Positions 40,751 through 49,878 of a stretch of 64,000 nucleotides of DNA are shown one piece after another (the stretch's first letter is position 1; the number at the start of each line of letters is the position of its first letter). Source of the DNA: a virus; IMG/VR virus record IMGVR_UViG_3300007640_000030, positions 51,010 through 115,009 of that record. One strand, written 5' to 3'. The notes beneath the pieces were generated by a model, which did not search any database, was not told the origin of the DNA, and was given only the letters and a program-made list of their open reading frames with translations. A program made the position numbers and the translations under genes.

Positions 40751-42276
40751 GCAGAATCCTCCGTGGTGGGTAACGTGGATGCCCTGAGAGGATCTTCAAT
40801 ACCTTCTCTGTCGAGGAATGCAAGTCTTTGCGCCTCTGCGTTACGGATGTCCTCTCTTGTTTGTGGATCAAGACCAAGAGTAACCTGTTGTCCCAAATGT
40901 TCTTCTGTATTACCCAAAGGTATCATACCCATGATGGATGTGGGATCCGCGCCTGTAGAACGACCAATCGCTTCGGGAATGGAGAAGACAGATTCTTCAT
41001 TGATCAGTCCATCCGCCATTGCCTGTAACTGTAGTGCGTCTCTATTATTGACATCTCGCATTGCGGATCTTAAATTCTGTGTGGAGGCTTCTTCTTCACC
41101 ACCATGAAAGACACCACCGTATCCATCATTTTTGAGGATCTTATTTTTGAGATCATCACCCGCATCAATAGATACTGTCTTGATACCATAAGGTCCACCC
41201 AACAAACTAGTCGCAACCAATGCACTAGGAATAGTTGGAATAGATGGGGGTGTCGGTAAAGGCGGAGCAGTGAAATCTGGAATAGTAGGAGCAGAACCAC
41301 CAAGTGAGGACGCAGAGATTGCAGTCCCAGAAGTGATAGAAGTCTTCGACGCAACCGCACTCAACGAACAACCCAAGAAACCACCATAGAATGCGGCACC
41401 AGATGCATAGGGGACCGGACCCGCTGGACCCATATAGGTTTTTCCTACGAAGTCAACTAGTGTACCACCAAACGAACCAGTTACACCAATCACCGAACAG
41501 TGCATACCCGTCATGTTAACAACCCTAGATGATGCAGCGACTTCTTTCTTACCAGATAACATAATAGTACCATCAGAAGTCAATTGCATTGTCCCTTCTG
41601 TTGCGGCACTAAATCCTTGTTTTGCATTGATCTGGTGTGCACCAAGTGTGGTATCGATTCTTCCACCAACGGTCAAGTTAGTCTGGAATTTTTTAGTCGT
41701 AGACTCACGGTTACCGGAAGTCTGGTCACGATAGTTCTTGAACACCTTCTCGTTCTTGTGACCCTTGGTTCGGATATTGTAGTTACCACCAATGTCAACA
41801 TTGTAGTTACCTTCGACGTACATATCGACATTACCCTTGTACGCCATCTTCGTATCACCTTCTACGATGATACGCATGTCACCACCAACGGTTTCCAATT
41901 TCTTGTTTACAGAAGAAATGTAGATTGTCCCGTCCGGACGAATCTCTATACCCGCACCCGTGCGGTGTTTAATCAAGATTCTCTCACCCCCCGCCGTGTC
42001 ATCATATTCGATGACGTGACCGGAGTAAGTTTCCTTAACCTGATTGTAGGGATACTCTGAGGGTCTGGTTGGTTTTAGTTCGAGATCAACTTGTGGAAAG
42101 GAACCCGTGACCATGAGGTCATTAATAAAATCACCTCTCGCCGCCTTGTTGATAGAACTTTCTCCCCAGTATTGTTTACGGGGAAACTCACCGGAAGGAT
42201 CTTGGAACCCATAAAGGGGAACCTGTTGAGTCGCTTCTTCTGCCGCTGTCTCTATTGTAATATTATCATCTGCCAT
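40747..42276 (-). CDS. gp5C-like: Baseplate spike protein, gp5 C-terminal beta-helix type
   Basis: This 509-residue protein has repeats of the gp5/VgrG needle type in residues about 95-210: GAGIEIRPDGTIYIS, KLETVGGDMRIIVEGDTKMAYKGNVDMYVEGNYNVDIGGNYNIRTKG (valine/glycine every few residues), the signature of a triple-stranded beta helix. Later regions (GMHCSVIGVTGSFGGTLVDFVGKTY) continue the helix or form a cap, followed by a Pro/Ser-rich linker and a helical tail. In T4 the same helix is the C-terminal part of gp5. Here it is a separate gene just downstream of an amidase gene. Confidence 0.7.
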   Translation of the reverse strand: MADDNITIETAAEEATQQVPLYGFQDPSGEFPRKQYWGESSINKAARGDFINDLMVTGSFPQVDLELKPTRPSEYPYNQVKETYSGHVIEYDDTAGGERILIKHRTGAGIEIRPDGTIYISSVNKKLETVGGDMRIIVEGDTKMAYKGNVDMYVEGNYNVDIGGNYNIRTKGHKNEKVFKNYRDQTSGNRESTTKKFQTNLTVGGRIDTTLGAHQINAKQGFSAATEGTMQLTSDGTIMLSGKKEVAASSRVVNMTGMHCSVIGVTGSFGGTLVDFVGKTYMGPAGPVPYASGAAFYGGFLGCSLSAVASKTSITSGTAISASSLGGSAPTIPDFTAPPLPTPPSIPTIPSALVATSLLGGPYGIKTVSIDAGDDLKNKILKNDGYGGVFHGGEEEASTQNLRSAMRDVNNRDALQLQAMADGLINEESVFSIPEAIGRSTGADPTSIMGMIPLGNTEEHLGQQVTLGLDPQTREDIRNAEAQRLAFLDREGIEDPLRASTLPTTEDSA

Positions 42277-44201
42277 TATACATCAAACCTATCTTTTACA
42301 TATCCTTTAACATCGAACGCAGGATCAGAAGAGGCAGTGTCAATGTCTTGATGACCTACTACCTCTACGCCTGGATACCTTCTATACCAGTTTACCAACA
42401 AAGACTCTAGGGTGTTAAACTGTTGTCTAGTGTAAGATCCGATACCTTTATATCTGTCCGGATTCTCAGTTCCGGTTGCCGCATTAATACCACCAACCAT
42501 AATGATATCGATGGAATTATTCGCAATGGTTGGATCAGTGACCGCAGTCACTTTGTTAGAGGGTATACCTCTTTCCAGAGTACCGTCTCTCCTGATCACA
42601 TAGTGGTATTGCATACCATCATACCCTCTGTCTATCATCCTTTGATGAATGTCTCTAGAAGTTAGGTACTGGTTGATGTAAGTGTTACTACCGTGGATAA
42701 CAATTTTGGTTATATCGCGGTCTGTAACCATAACCTCTTGTGCGAGTTCCTCATAGGAATCACACGTAAGAAATTTAGGCGTTCCATCTACATTGACATC
42801 TGATTCATACTGTGAACCATAGTCTTTGAGATTCTTGTTCTTAGAAAAGAAATCGTTCTGAGACACAAACAAGTTTCCTTGCATTGTGGTGTCAAAGATT
42901 GAAACGTTGTCTTCGATGTTGACAAAGATTTCTTCAAAGTCTGCAATTATCGCAGGATCAACACCCGCCAACTTTGCGCGATCAACGATGTTATCCTGTA
43001 GTTGAGACGTGTTATTGAAAGAAACGGTTGCGTTAACAATCGGTATCATATCGGGATGCAAGTTAGTGTTCTTTCCTACAATCGTCTTGACTGCATTTGC
43101 AATATCCTTTTCCTTTCCAGAGTTGATCTGATCCATGATCTTACCTGTCTCTGACCTACTTAGAGATGCACCACCAGTGATTTTAGTAATGTCCTTACCC
43201 AAGTTCGCACTGTAGATTTCGTTCAGGTTTTGAAGGATACCAGCGTTTGCACTGATAGTCGCACCTAACCTTTCCGCCTTTGCGATTGTTTCCATAATAG
43301 GATCTGCAATAGCCACCGCTGCATCTATCGTATCACCAATAGAATTTAAGGTGTCGTTGATACCCGTTGTTATATCATTGAAACCAGCCTCAACTTCTTT
43401 AAACGCATTTCCAATTCCCGTCTCTTCAGTAAGAGTGTCGAGGAATACGTCCGCAGGATTTGTGATGATATCCGTTGCAGTCAGAAGTGGTCCAGTAAAG
43501 TTGTTGATCGCATTACCCAATGTATCGAATTGATTACCCAGTTCTTGGATATTTGAGATATCTCCAAATCCTTGGAATGCATCTCCGATACCATTCAGTC
43601 CACCTTGCAAGTCGTTACCTAACTGAGTCGCTTTGTCTTTCATTATAGTACCGGCTTTTTCTGCCGCAGAACCAGTTGCCGCACCCACATTCAGATTTGA
43701 TGCAAGGTCTGCAAGTGCACCCAGTGCGGTAATCAATCTCATGAGTCCCGCAATAGTGTCACCTATACCACCACCAATACTATTAATCTCTGCACTCAAC
43801 GCAGACAAGTCAGAAGAGTCTGTCCAGAATTCTACCGACAGTACATTCCAGTTGTCTTCGCTGATGGTTGTTTTACCATCACTATCACCGTGGCCACCCA
43901 TTTGAACCACGGTTTCATTCTGCAATTGTGTTGCGGTCTTTGCACCAGACTTAAGTGCAAAATCATCCGCTTGAACAAGGTTAGTACCGTTCCCCTTCTG
44001 CGCCGCATTGTCCGTGGAGTTCAGAGAGATGATACCACTAGTACCCACAGGACCATGTTCAACGGCCTTGTTTACGTTGTTCGTAATCTGGTTGTCCCGA
44101 ACCAGAGATACCGCCTTATTCAAATTACTTGAATGTGTACGTTTACTACTCTGGTTCTGTAGATTTAGAGTTTGGTTGACTTGTTGTTTAGTTAGTGACA
44201 T
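42276..44201 (-). CDS. Baseplate-associated N-acetylmuramoyl-L-alanine amidase
   Basis: In this 641-residue protein, residues 1-490 are helical and structural (LINFTG, ITKITGGASLSRSETGKIMDQIN). Residues about 500-640 form a zinc amidase of the Amidase_2 type: H503 in IVIHGS, the HYVIRRDGTLERGIP segment shared with T7 lysozyme, GHQDID with H617, and DPAFDVKGY with D626. His, His and Asp are the expected zinc ligands. It should cut peptidoglycan cross-links during injection. It overlaps genes on both sides by one base, which couples its synthesis to the OB-fold and spike genes. T4 uses a lysozyme domain at this place in gp5. Confidence 0.85.
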   Translation of the reverse strand: MSLTKQQVNQTLNLQNQSSKRTHSSNLNKAVSLVRDNQITNNVNKAVEHGPVGTSGIISLNSTDNAAQKGNGTNLVQADDFALKSGAKTATQLQNETVVQMGGHGDSDGKTTISEDNWNVLSVEFWTDSSDLSALSAEINSIGGGIGDTIAGLMRLITALGALADLASNLNVGAATGSAAEKAGTIMKDKATQLGNDLQGGLNGIGDAFQGFGDISNIQELGNQFDTLGNAINNFTGPLLTATDIITNPADVFLDTLTEETGIGNAFKEVEAGFNDITTGINDTLNSIGDTIDAAVAIADPIMETIAKAERLGATISANAGILQNLNEIYSANLGKDITKITGGASLSRSETGKIMDQINSGKEKDIANAVKTIVGKNTNLHPDMIPIVNATVSFNNTSQLQDNIVDRAKLAGVDPAIIADFEEIFVNIEDNVSIFDTTMQGNLFVSQNDFFSKNKNLKDYGSQYESDVNVDGTPKFLTCDSYEELAQEVMVTDRDITKIVIHGSNTYINQYLTSRDIHQRMIDRGYDGMQYHYVIRRDGTLERGIPSNKVTAVTDPTIANNSIDIIMVGGINAATGTENPDRYKGIGSYTRQQFNTLESLLVNWYRRYPGVEVVGHQDIDTASSDPAFDVKGYVKDRFDV

Positions 44202-45052
44202 TATCCACCACCCATATCATCATTGATTCTATTCGCTGCGTCAAGTGCAAGATCTCTATTAGTTTCTTGGAACTGGTTTAAAGCTTCCAAACTTGCAAAT
44301 ACTGTGTTACTATTGTTCTGAGTATTTTTACTAATTGTTGTCGCCCTATTCAGATTCGACTCTTTCGCCTTCTCAACAATATATTCCATTTGACCTGAAA
44401 AGGTATCCCAGAGCTCTGTAGAGTTTCGAAGTCTTTCTTGGTCAGTTGCACTCCAACCACCAATTCCATATCGCGTTTCGTCTTCACTATATCCAGTAAC
44501 CATACCAGAACTTATGTCCAAAGCCGCCGCCATACCTATCGCTTGGTCTCTGGTGTACCCCTGATCCATTAAGTACCGTATAGTTTCGGATTGTCTGGCG
44601 AGTCTGGTTTCTTGAGTGATTGCACCAGTATTATCGTCTTCCACCAAATCTTTGTTAATAAAACTTATTACCGCCTCCAAAGCCTGTTCTATGAAGCCCG
44701 GATCATTTCCGACCTGTACTGGAGAGGCGAACTCGTACTGAGGTAGTGATCCCAGAACTATAGGTGTTTGTGACGCCTTACCGTCCATGAAGAATCCGAA
44801 GACGTTGGTTCCCGCCTCTAGTCTTGGTGTTGCACCAAGTCCAGAAGTACCACCTTCAGTAGTGGGGATCAATACTTGCGCCCAAGGTAAATCACCTTGT
44901 GGTATGTCCGCAGTCGATGGAGACATTGTACCGTGAATTCTGATACACACACGTCCCTCTAGTTTCTCTCCTTTAGGGGGACGTGCGTCAACAACGGTGG
45001 CTATAAACCAACGTACATTGTCTCCGTAGAACTGTACAGGTAACTCTTTCAT
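44201..45052 (-). CDS. gp5N-like: gp5-like hub OB-fold protein with a degenerate lysozyme-like domain
   Basis: In this 283-residue protein, residues 1-115 have the gp5 OB-fold pattern (VDARPPKGEKLEGRVCIRIHG, LPWAQVLIPTT, RLEAGTNVFGFFMDGKASQTPIVLGSLP). After a linker, about 140-230, comes a segment IRYLMDQGYTRDQAIGMAAALDISSGM followed by YGIGGWSATDQERL, which resembles the phage tail lysozyme domain (usual form xGILGNLxxESG, then GIAQW). The family's Glu in the ES step seems replaced (DISSG), so catalysis is doubtful. It is the first of three consecutive genes that together match the T4 gp5 domain order. Confidence 0.75.
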   Translation of the reverse strand: MKELPVQFYGDNVRWFIATVVDARPPKGEKLEGRVCIRIHGTMSPSTADIPQGDLPWAQVLIPTTEGGTSGLGATPRLEAGTNVFGFFMDGKASQTPIVLGSLPQYEFASPVQVGNDPGFIEQALEAVISFINKDLVEDDNTGAITQETRLARQSETIRYLMDQGYTRDQAIGMAAALDISSGMVTGYSEDETRYGIGGWSATDQERLRNSTELWDTFSGQMEYIVEKAKESNLNRATTISKNTQNNSNTVFASLEALNQFQETNRDLALDAANRINDDMGGG

Positions 45053-45055
45053 CTG

Positions 45056-46426
45056 TTATCCTAAACTTGGGTCATACGAAAACTTGGTCACTTCCATAGT
45101 AATGGTATGGGTTGGAATTGAAAATGTATGTGCAATTCCAGTAACCAAGAACGTACCACTCTTCATCTTATCTATTTGTTCAGGTGCGTTTTCTAAGTCA
45201 GTATTATCCGCATACACTCTGAGTTCAACCAGATCACCCACACCCTTTTTGTTTTGGAGAAACTTTGCACCGTTGATAGAAACCTCGTATGTATTTTTTT
45301 GCATAGCCGCCCTCACTGCGTTTGCAGTCAAAACAGGCATATATTCATCGATAGATTCTTCATAGTGGAAACTCTTAAATTCTTGTGTGTAAATATTCTC
45401 CGAAACAATCGTATGATACTGAGCAGCGTCATTGACATGCATTGGTCCCGCGCCCCTAACATTAAATGCAGGATCATATATGTTCTGTGGATTACCTCTA
45501 AACAACGGTCCCATCTTACCAACACTCTCCATCATTGAGTTGTGTCTACTGGCGATAATCGGATTGTCACCATTGATGTTGGTGACCGACAATCTAGATC
45601 CAGTACTCGCACCCTTCTGAACCTGAGCCATCTGATCTCCCATGTTCTTTGCACGTATTGAATTTATGTGCCAGTGTTTTTTCTCTAGTGACTCAAGAGT
45701 AGGACCACCAGTTTCATATTCTTGACTTTGAACAGTTGCACTACTAAAAACATAAGGATTTGCCGCATTAAAAGGAGTCTGTTCCATTAGGATGTCTAGA
45801 GAGGCCAGTCGAATATTACTCTCGTGTATGTTGGAATATAAAAAGTATGGCATCTCTTTATGGTTTGTCGCTCTGTTCATCATCCACCTTATCGCATCTA
45901 AAGGACTAAGATAAGGAATGTAACCTTTCCATTTCGTTTGTTTAGAAGGTCTGGCACGATCAATGTTCACAGCCGCGCCCATGTCAGCGCCACACTTAAG
46001 TATCTCAAGAACGAAATTATCTTTGATTGTTCTGGATAATTTTTTTAGATTACTTGCAACAGCGTGTTCTTCGATTATTTCAAATATGACCAAAGACGAT
46101 GTTCCTTCTGCGTTCGCCTTTACACTATCTTCTAATCTTTTCATAACAAATGTTTTACCTTCAAGTCCTCCACTAACAGGGTGGTCCACGCCAGGGGTTT
46201 CTGCCTTGATGACAAGATCAAGTCTCTCACTACCCATAGGTTTCATTTTAGTAAAGATACCCGTGTTGTCAGCGAATGCGATTCGACCAGTAACATAAGG
46301 TACGTAGATGTTTTCATACAACACGATCTCTGCAACGAAATCGGTTACTTCTTTTTTTACACCACGATCCGCTGTGATTACGGCGTATTCGAGACGCCAC
46401 TGTTGAGTACTCTTAGTATTAAACAT
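45056..46426 (-). CDS. gp27: Baseplate hub protein gp27-like
   Basis: This 456-residue protein has the N-terminal gp27/VgrG hub pattern DFVAEIVLYENIYVPYVTGRIAFADNTGIFTKMKPMGSERLDLVIKAE, in which a hub strand is followed by the D-x-x-x-I-x segment. The next domain (LDAIRWMMNRATN) and a second hub-type barrel at the C-terminus (KFLQNKKGVGDLVELRVYADN) follow. T4 gp27 is 391 residues. It lies next to gp5-like genes as in T4, forms a trimer under the tube and carries the spike. Confidence 0.85.
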   Translation of the reverse strand: MFNTKSTQQWRLEYAVITADRGVKKEVTDFVAEIVLYENIYVPYVTGRIAFADNTGIFTKMKPMGSERLDLVIKAETPGVDHPVSGGLEGKTFVMKRLEDSVKANAEGTSSLVIFEIIEEHAVASNLKKLSRTIKDNFVLEILKCGADMGAAVNIDRARPSKQTKWKGYIPYLSPLDAIRWMMNRATNHKEMPYFLYSNIHESNIRLASLDILMEQTPFNAANPYVFSSATVQSQEYETGGPTLESLEKKHWHINSIRAKNMGDQMAQVQKGASTGSRLSVTNINGDNPIIASRHNSMMESVGKMGPLFRGNPQNIYDPAFNVRGAGPMHVNDAAQYHTIVSENIYTQEFKSFHYEESIDEYMPVLTANAVRAAMQKNTYEVSINGAKFLQNKKGVGDLVELRVYADNTDLENAPEQIDKMKSGTFLVTGIAHTFSIPTHTITMEVTKFSYDPSLG

Positions 46427-47565
46427 TATGGGGTACGACCCGCTTGTTTGTTATAGAATTCTTTTGCGACTCTTTCAATAACACTTTTTTTAAGAATCTT
46501 GATCTTCTTGAGATCGTCATTGAATTCTTCAAATCGTTCTCGTACAGTAACCGGATACGCACCCGCAGGAAGTATTCCAGTGTACGGATCTATGTGCACC
46601 CATTCACTTGATATTCTTACCTCTGCATTGTCAAAGTTTTCGACTGCATTTACTGCCTCTTGTTTTTCATACGAGACTAAAATATTTGTGTTTGTGTCAA
46701 GGTCAAACGCAGTGTACGTTCTTCTCTCGTAATGATGCACAGCGTTGTACTGTTCCGACTCTTTCCAGATAACCGCAACCACGTTCAATCCAGTTCTAGG
46801 GTTGACGAAGTACAAAGACTCACCCTCACCAAAGTTATTGTCTAGTGGGTTGGAAATAAAGATTTCTGCCGATACGTAATACGAAGAACCCTCTTTATAG
46901 TTCACGTTGTTTATTTCGAATATACGGTTGTTTTTACCTTTGGGTAGTGTGATTTCCACATCACTAGATATTTCGATATCGTCCTGAAAGACTCTCCACT
47001 GTGAAGGACTATGGAACTTTTCATTCTCTAGTGTCAACTCATAAGTTGCATACCCGTTAACGTTGGGTTCAAAGGTAATCGATCTTGTCAACGGTATCAC
47101 CGTATTTGTTGTATCGATAATAAGTTGACCCAAAGTCGGATCCCTTCTCAAGATAGTACCAATAGTACCAGACTCAGATCCATAGACTATCTGTCCAACC
47201 TTGAACGCTGGTTCGAGCGCGTTGTCGGTTGTGAAGTCCTCTTTGGTTGTGATAGTTCTGTGGGGATACTTCTCTTTTACCGTATCCAGTATCAGTTCAT
47301 TTGCAACAGGCCAACCACACTCTCTCAATTTGTCGTTCATCATATAGAACGTCCAGTAGTACTGATCGTCTCCGTACAATCTCAACGAAAGACTATCCGG
47401 ACGTTCTCCGGACTTGATCACATAGTCCTGATAAAAGGAAGACTCCGTTTTAACCTGATCCAGTAGATCAACATAAGTCGATAGATTCTGGTAGAGTACC
47501 GGCGCTTCACCATCACCGAATTTATACCTGAGTCGTTTTGTGTTGGAGAAATATTTTGATGACAT
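46426..47565 (-). CDS. gp53: Baseplate wedge protein gp53, extended
   Basis: In this 379-residue protein the first 100 residues match gp53 (YQNLSTYVDLLDQVKTESSFYQDYVIKSGERPDSLSLRLYGDDQYYWTFYMMNDKLRECGW, equivalent to the T4 RPEELANAIYGNPQLYWVLLMCN). The end (DLKKIKILKKSVIERVAKEFY) matches the T4 end. T4 gp53 is 196 residues, so about 180 extra beta-rich residues (about 130-290) are inserted in the middle. gp53 clamps adjacent wedges around the hub. Confidence 0.88.
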   Translation of the reverse strand: MSSKYFSNTKRLRYKFGDGEAPVLYQNLSTYVDLLDQVKTESSFYQDYVIKSGERPDSLSLRLYGDDQYYWTFYMMNDKLRECGWPVANELILDTVKEKYPHRTITTKEDFTTDNALEPAFKVGQIVYGSESGTIGTILRRDPTLGQLIIDTTNTVIPLTRSITFEPNVNGYATYELTLENEKFHSPSQWRVFQDDIEISSDVEITLPKGKNNRIFEINNVNYKEGSSYYVSAEIFISNPLDNNFGEGESLYFVNPRTGLNVVAVIWKESEQYNAVHHYERRTYTAFDLDTNTNILVSYEKQEAVNAVENFDNAEVRISSEWVHIDPYTGILPAGAYPVTVRERFEEFNDDLKKIKILKKSVIERVAKEFYNKQAGRTP

Positions 47566-47566
47566 C

Positions 47567-48691
47567 TTAGTACCCCGACTTTATATCTTTCTTCTCTAGT
47601 GCAGCGGCTTCAATAAACGACAACGTTAGGTCAACTTCTAAAGGTTCACCGCCTGGCAGAATCGCCATCGTTGAAGCGTTGAATGTAGTACTGACATCCC
47701 TGAGATATGATTCTTTTATTTTGGGCGCTTTCCATTCGCCACCATAATCGATAGTGATATCAAACTTGTCGGGGAACTTATAACCCAAACCACTGACCCC
47801 AGCAACGTCAAAAGTTTCTGGATATAATGATTCTCTAAAAAACTGGATAATCGCTTGGATCGCCTTTGCCTCTTTTTGACTTCTTGCAATCATTTTGAAC
47901 GCAAATTGAAATTCTCGAAGGTTTACTTTATTGAATAGTACACGAGTGTTGGGGTTTGCGGTTACACCCAATTCGTTTTTAATCGCACCTCGAACTCCTT
48001 GATCCGGAATGAGGGTTGCGAGTTGAGTCATACCAAGTCTCGCCTGATCGGTCTTGCCACCCTCAGTGGCAGCGGTTCTAATTTGAGTAATCAAATTTTG
48101 GATACTATCTACGACAGAACCACCCGCACCACGGGCAATTTGTCCAACGGTTGCATTACTCGCCCCCCTAATCTTGTCTGCGGTTATACCACCCAGAAAT
48201 CCAAGATCCATTGCATCATATACAACATTGTCTCTGTACTGTAAGCCAGGCGGGAGATATAGAGTTACACCTCCTCCAGTATTCGTCTCCGCTTTCGATT
48301 GGGCGGGTGGATTTTCTGAACCACCCTCTTCGTCATTTTCTTCAGGTGCTTCTTCACCTTCGTTTCCCTCTGTTGCGTCACCATCCACCTGAACTTCATC
48401 GTTCGAAATAGATTGTTGTTCTTCATTCTGTCCATCAAACGATGTATGTTCTTCTTGGGTGGGATCAGTATTCGTCTCCGCATCCTCTGTTCTGGTGTCA
48501 GTATTATCATTATCAGGCGATTCGGGGGGATTTGTTGCTTCTTCCTCCGCCTGAGTCGCAGCTGCTCCAGAGGGATCAGATTCCATATCTGTATTTCCTT
48601 CTCCCACCGCACCGCCAGAACTAGCGGACTTTTGGATGGCAAAAGTAACTGTTCCCGCATATTCGTCTGAGTATTCTAATGGATAGCGCAT
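47567..48691 (-). CDS. gp48: Baseplate-tail tube cap protein gp48 with acidic insertion
   Basis: In this 374-residue protein the C-terminal part (about 245-374) matches gp48: TRVLFNKVNLREFQFAFKMIARSQKEAKAIQAIIQFFRESLYPE followed by DITIDYGGEWKAPKIKESYL. gp48 is the ring that seats the first tube ring on the hub. Residues about 17-135 are highly acidic and Pro/Thr/Asn-rich, without apparent fold; I know of nothing like it in T4 gp48 (364 residues). The start region (MRYPLEYSDEYAGTVTF) matches the usual start of the family. Confidence 0.85.
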   Translation of the reverse strand: MRYPLEYSDEYAGTVTFAIQKSASSGGAVGEGNTDMESDPSGAAATQAEEEATNPPESPDNDNTDTRTEDAETNTDPTQEEHTSFDGQNEEQQSISNDEVQVDGDATEGNEGEEAPEENDEEGGSENPPAQSKAETNTGGGVTLYLPPGLQYRDNVVYDAMDLGFLGGITADKIRGASNATVGQIARGAGGSVVDSIQNLITQIRTAATEGGKTDQARLGMTQLATLIPDQGVRGAIKNELGVTANPNTRVLFNKVNLREFQFAFKMIARSQKEAKAIQAIIQFFRESLYPETFDVAGVSGLGYKFPDKFDITIDYGGEWKAPKIKESYLRDVSTTFNASTMAILPGGEPLEVDLTLSFIEAAALEKKDIKSGY

Positions 48692-48730
48692 CTCTTAACC
48701 TACTAAATAAGTTGTGTAGTTTTACACGTT

Positions 48731-48738
48731 TATTTATA
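48731..48738 (-). promoter_or_regulatory. Late promoter box TATAAATA for the gp48-to-gp5 unit
   Basis: An exact octamer on the minus strand in the 56-base gap between divergent gp48 and gp4. No plus-strand late box is visible here for gp4, although the box is nearly symmetric at its 3' end. Confidence 0.75.
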
Positions 48739-48747
48739 TGGTTTTGT

Positions 48748-49224
48748 ATGGCGTACTCAGGTAGATATCCCGTTAAAAATAAATCTAAGTATCTTGGAGA
48801 CCCCAATGGTGTGGTGTATCGATCTCTTTGGGAGAAACACGCATTTAAGTGGTGTGACAACAACTCCAATGTCAAACGTTGGGGTAGTGAAGAGGTTATT
48901 ATACCATATCTATATGAGGTTGACAAGAGATATCACAGATACTTTATGGATCTGGTGATCGAATATAAGGACGGTAACATAGTCCTCGTGGAGATCAAAC
49001 CAGACAAAGAGACACGCCCACCTACCGGAAAACGTAAAACCAAGTTACTGGTAGAACAATCGTTGACCTATGTCAAGAACCAGAACAAATGGAAGGCGGC
49101 AGAGAAGTACGCAAAGGAACGGGGTTGGAAGTTTGAAATCTGGACAGAGAAGAGATTATCTGCAATGGGAATTCTACCCAAGGCATTCAAACCACTCAAA
49201 CCATTTCCCAAAAAGAAAAGATAA
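48748..49224 (+). CDS. gp4: Head completion nuclease-fold protein gp4
   Basis: This 158-residue protein starts MAYSGRYPVKNKSKYLGDPNGVVYRSLWEKHAFKW, the hallmark of the gp4 head-completion family (T4: 150 residues). It carries a PD-(D/E)xK-like core: E29, D68 in YFMDLVIEY, and E82-I-K84 in VLVEIKP. gp4 acts after DNA packaging and is needed for tail joining. It opens the plus-strand unit. I chose the ATG at 48748; longer frames upstream lack the motif and a ribosome site. Confidence 0.92.
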   Translation: MAYSGRYPVKNKSKYLGDPNGVVYRSLWEKHAFKWCDNNSNVKRWGSEEVIIPYLYEVDKRYHRYFMDLVIEYKDGNIVLVEIKPDKETRPPTGKRKTKLLVEQSLTYVKNQNKWKAAEKYAKERGWKFEIWTEKRLSAMGILPKAFKPLKPFPKKKR

Positions 49225-49240
49225 ATGCCATTGTAAATCG

Positions 49241-49248
49241 TATAAATA
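49241..49248 (+). promoter_or_regulatory. Late promoter box TATAAATA for the 49273 unit
   Basis: An exact octamer on the plus strand, 25 bases upstream of the GTG start at 49273. It would supply late transcription of the gp54-like, gp26/gp51 and tape measure genes. Confidence 0.8.
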
Positions 49249-49272
49249 AAGAAGTAACTAAGAGGGTCCGGT

Positions 49273-49878
49273 GTGGCAACTACAGCGAAATCAAATGTAA
49301 TTAACAGATTGGAACAACAGGCGTTCCGTGCAGGGATCACACCCCGTACAAAGGAAAGTCGCGCATGGTTTCTAAAGAAGGCGTCTAACCTACGCAGTAT
49401 TAACCGTGAAGGATTGATGTCATCGGATCCTATTAAGAGGAAGGGTACGAGTGTTGTGGGTAGAATGTACATGTTCTTCTATGACCCCAAACACAAAGAG
49501 ACTCTTCCCTACTACGATGCGTTTCCTCTCGTGTTCATCATTGGTCCTGCCAAGGGTGGGTTCATGGGGTTAAACATCCACTACCTACCCCCATTGTTAC
49601 GTGCAAAGTTTCTGGATGCACTTATGGACATTGCGGGAAAGAACATCGATGACGGAACCAAACTGGATCTATCATACGAGGTATTGGTCAAGGCATCGAA
49701 ACTGAAGTATTACAAACCCTGTCTGAAACATTACCTGAACAGTCAAGTCCAGAGTAAGTTCGCAGAGGTTCCGGCACCGGAGTGGGAGATCGCAACTTTC
49801 CTACCAACCGCAGACTGGAGAAAGAGGAATAGACAGAAGGTCTACTACGATTCAAGGCGTATTATAAATGGCTACTAG
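49273..49878 (+). CDS. Conserved structural protein near gp4 (possible gp2 DNA end protector)
   Basis: This 201-residue protein starts with GTG (AAGAGG ribosome site, 7-8 bases upstream). It has RGITPRTKESRAWFLKKASNL-type basic start residues, then MYMFFYDPKHKETLPYYDAFPLVFII and GFMGLNIHYLPPLLRAKFLDALMD. This family sits next to gp4 in marine T4-like phages and is sometimes labelled gp2 (DNA end protector), which lies next to gene 4 in T4. Basic N- and C-termini fit DNA binding. It overlaps the next gene by 11 bases. Confidence 0.55.
   Translation: MATTAKSNVINRLEQQAFRAGITPRTKESRAWFLKKASNLRSINREGLMSSDPIKRKGTSVVGRMYMFFYDPKHKETLPYYDAFPLVFIIGPAKGGFMGLNIHYLPPLLRAKFLDALMDIAGKNIDDGTKLDLSYEVLVKASKLKYYKPCLKHYLNSQVQSKFAEVPAPEWEIATFLPTADWRKRNRQKVYYDSRRIINGY

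Noticed and set aside
48690-48747. Late promoter for gp4 on the plus strand
   Set aside because: Only the minus-strand TATAAATA is exact in this gap; no plus-strand box within reach matches, so gp4 transcription start is left open.
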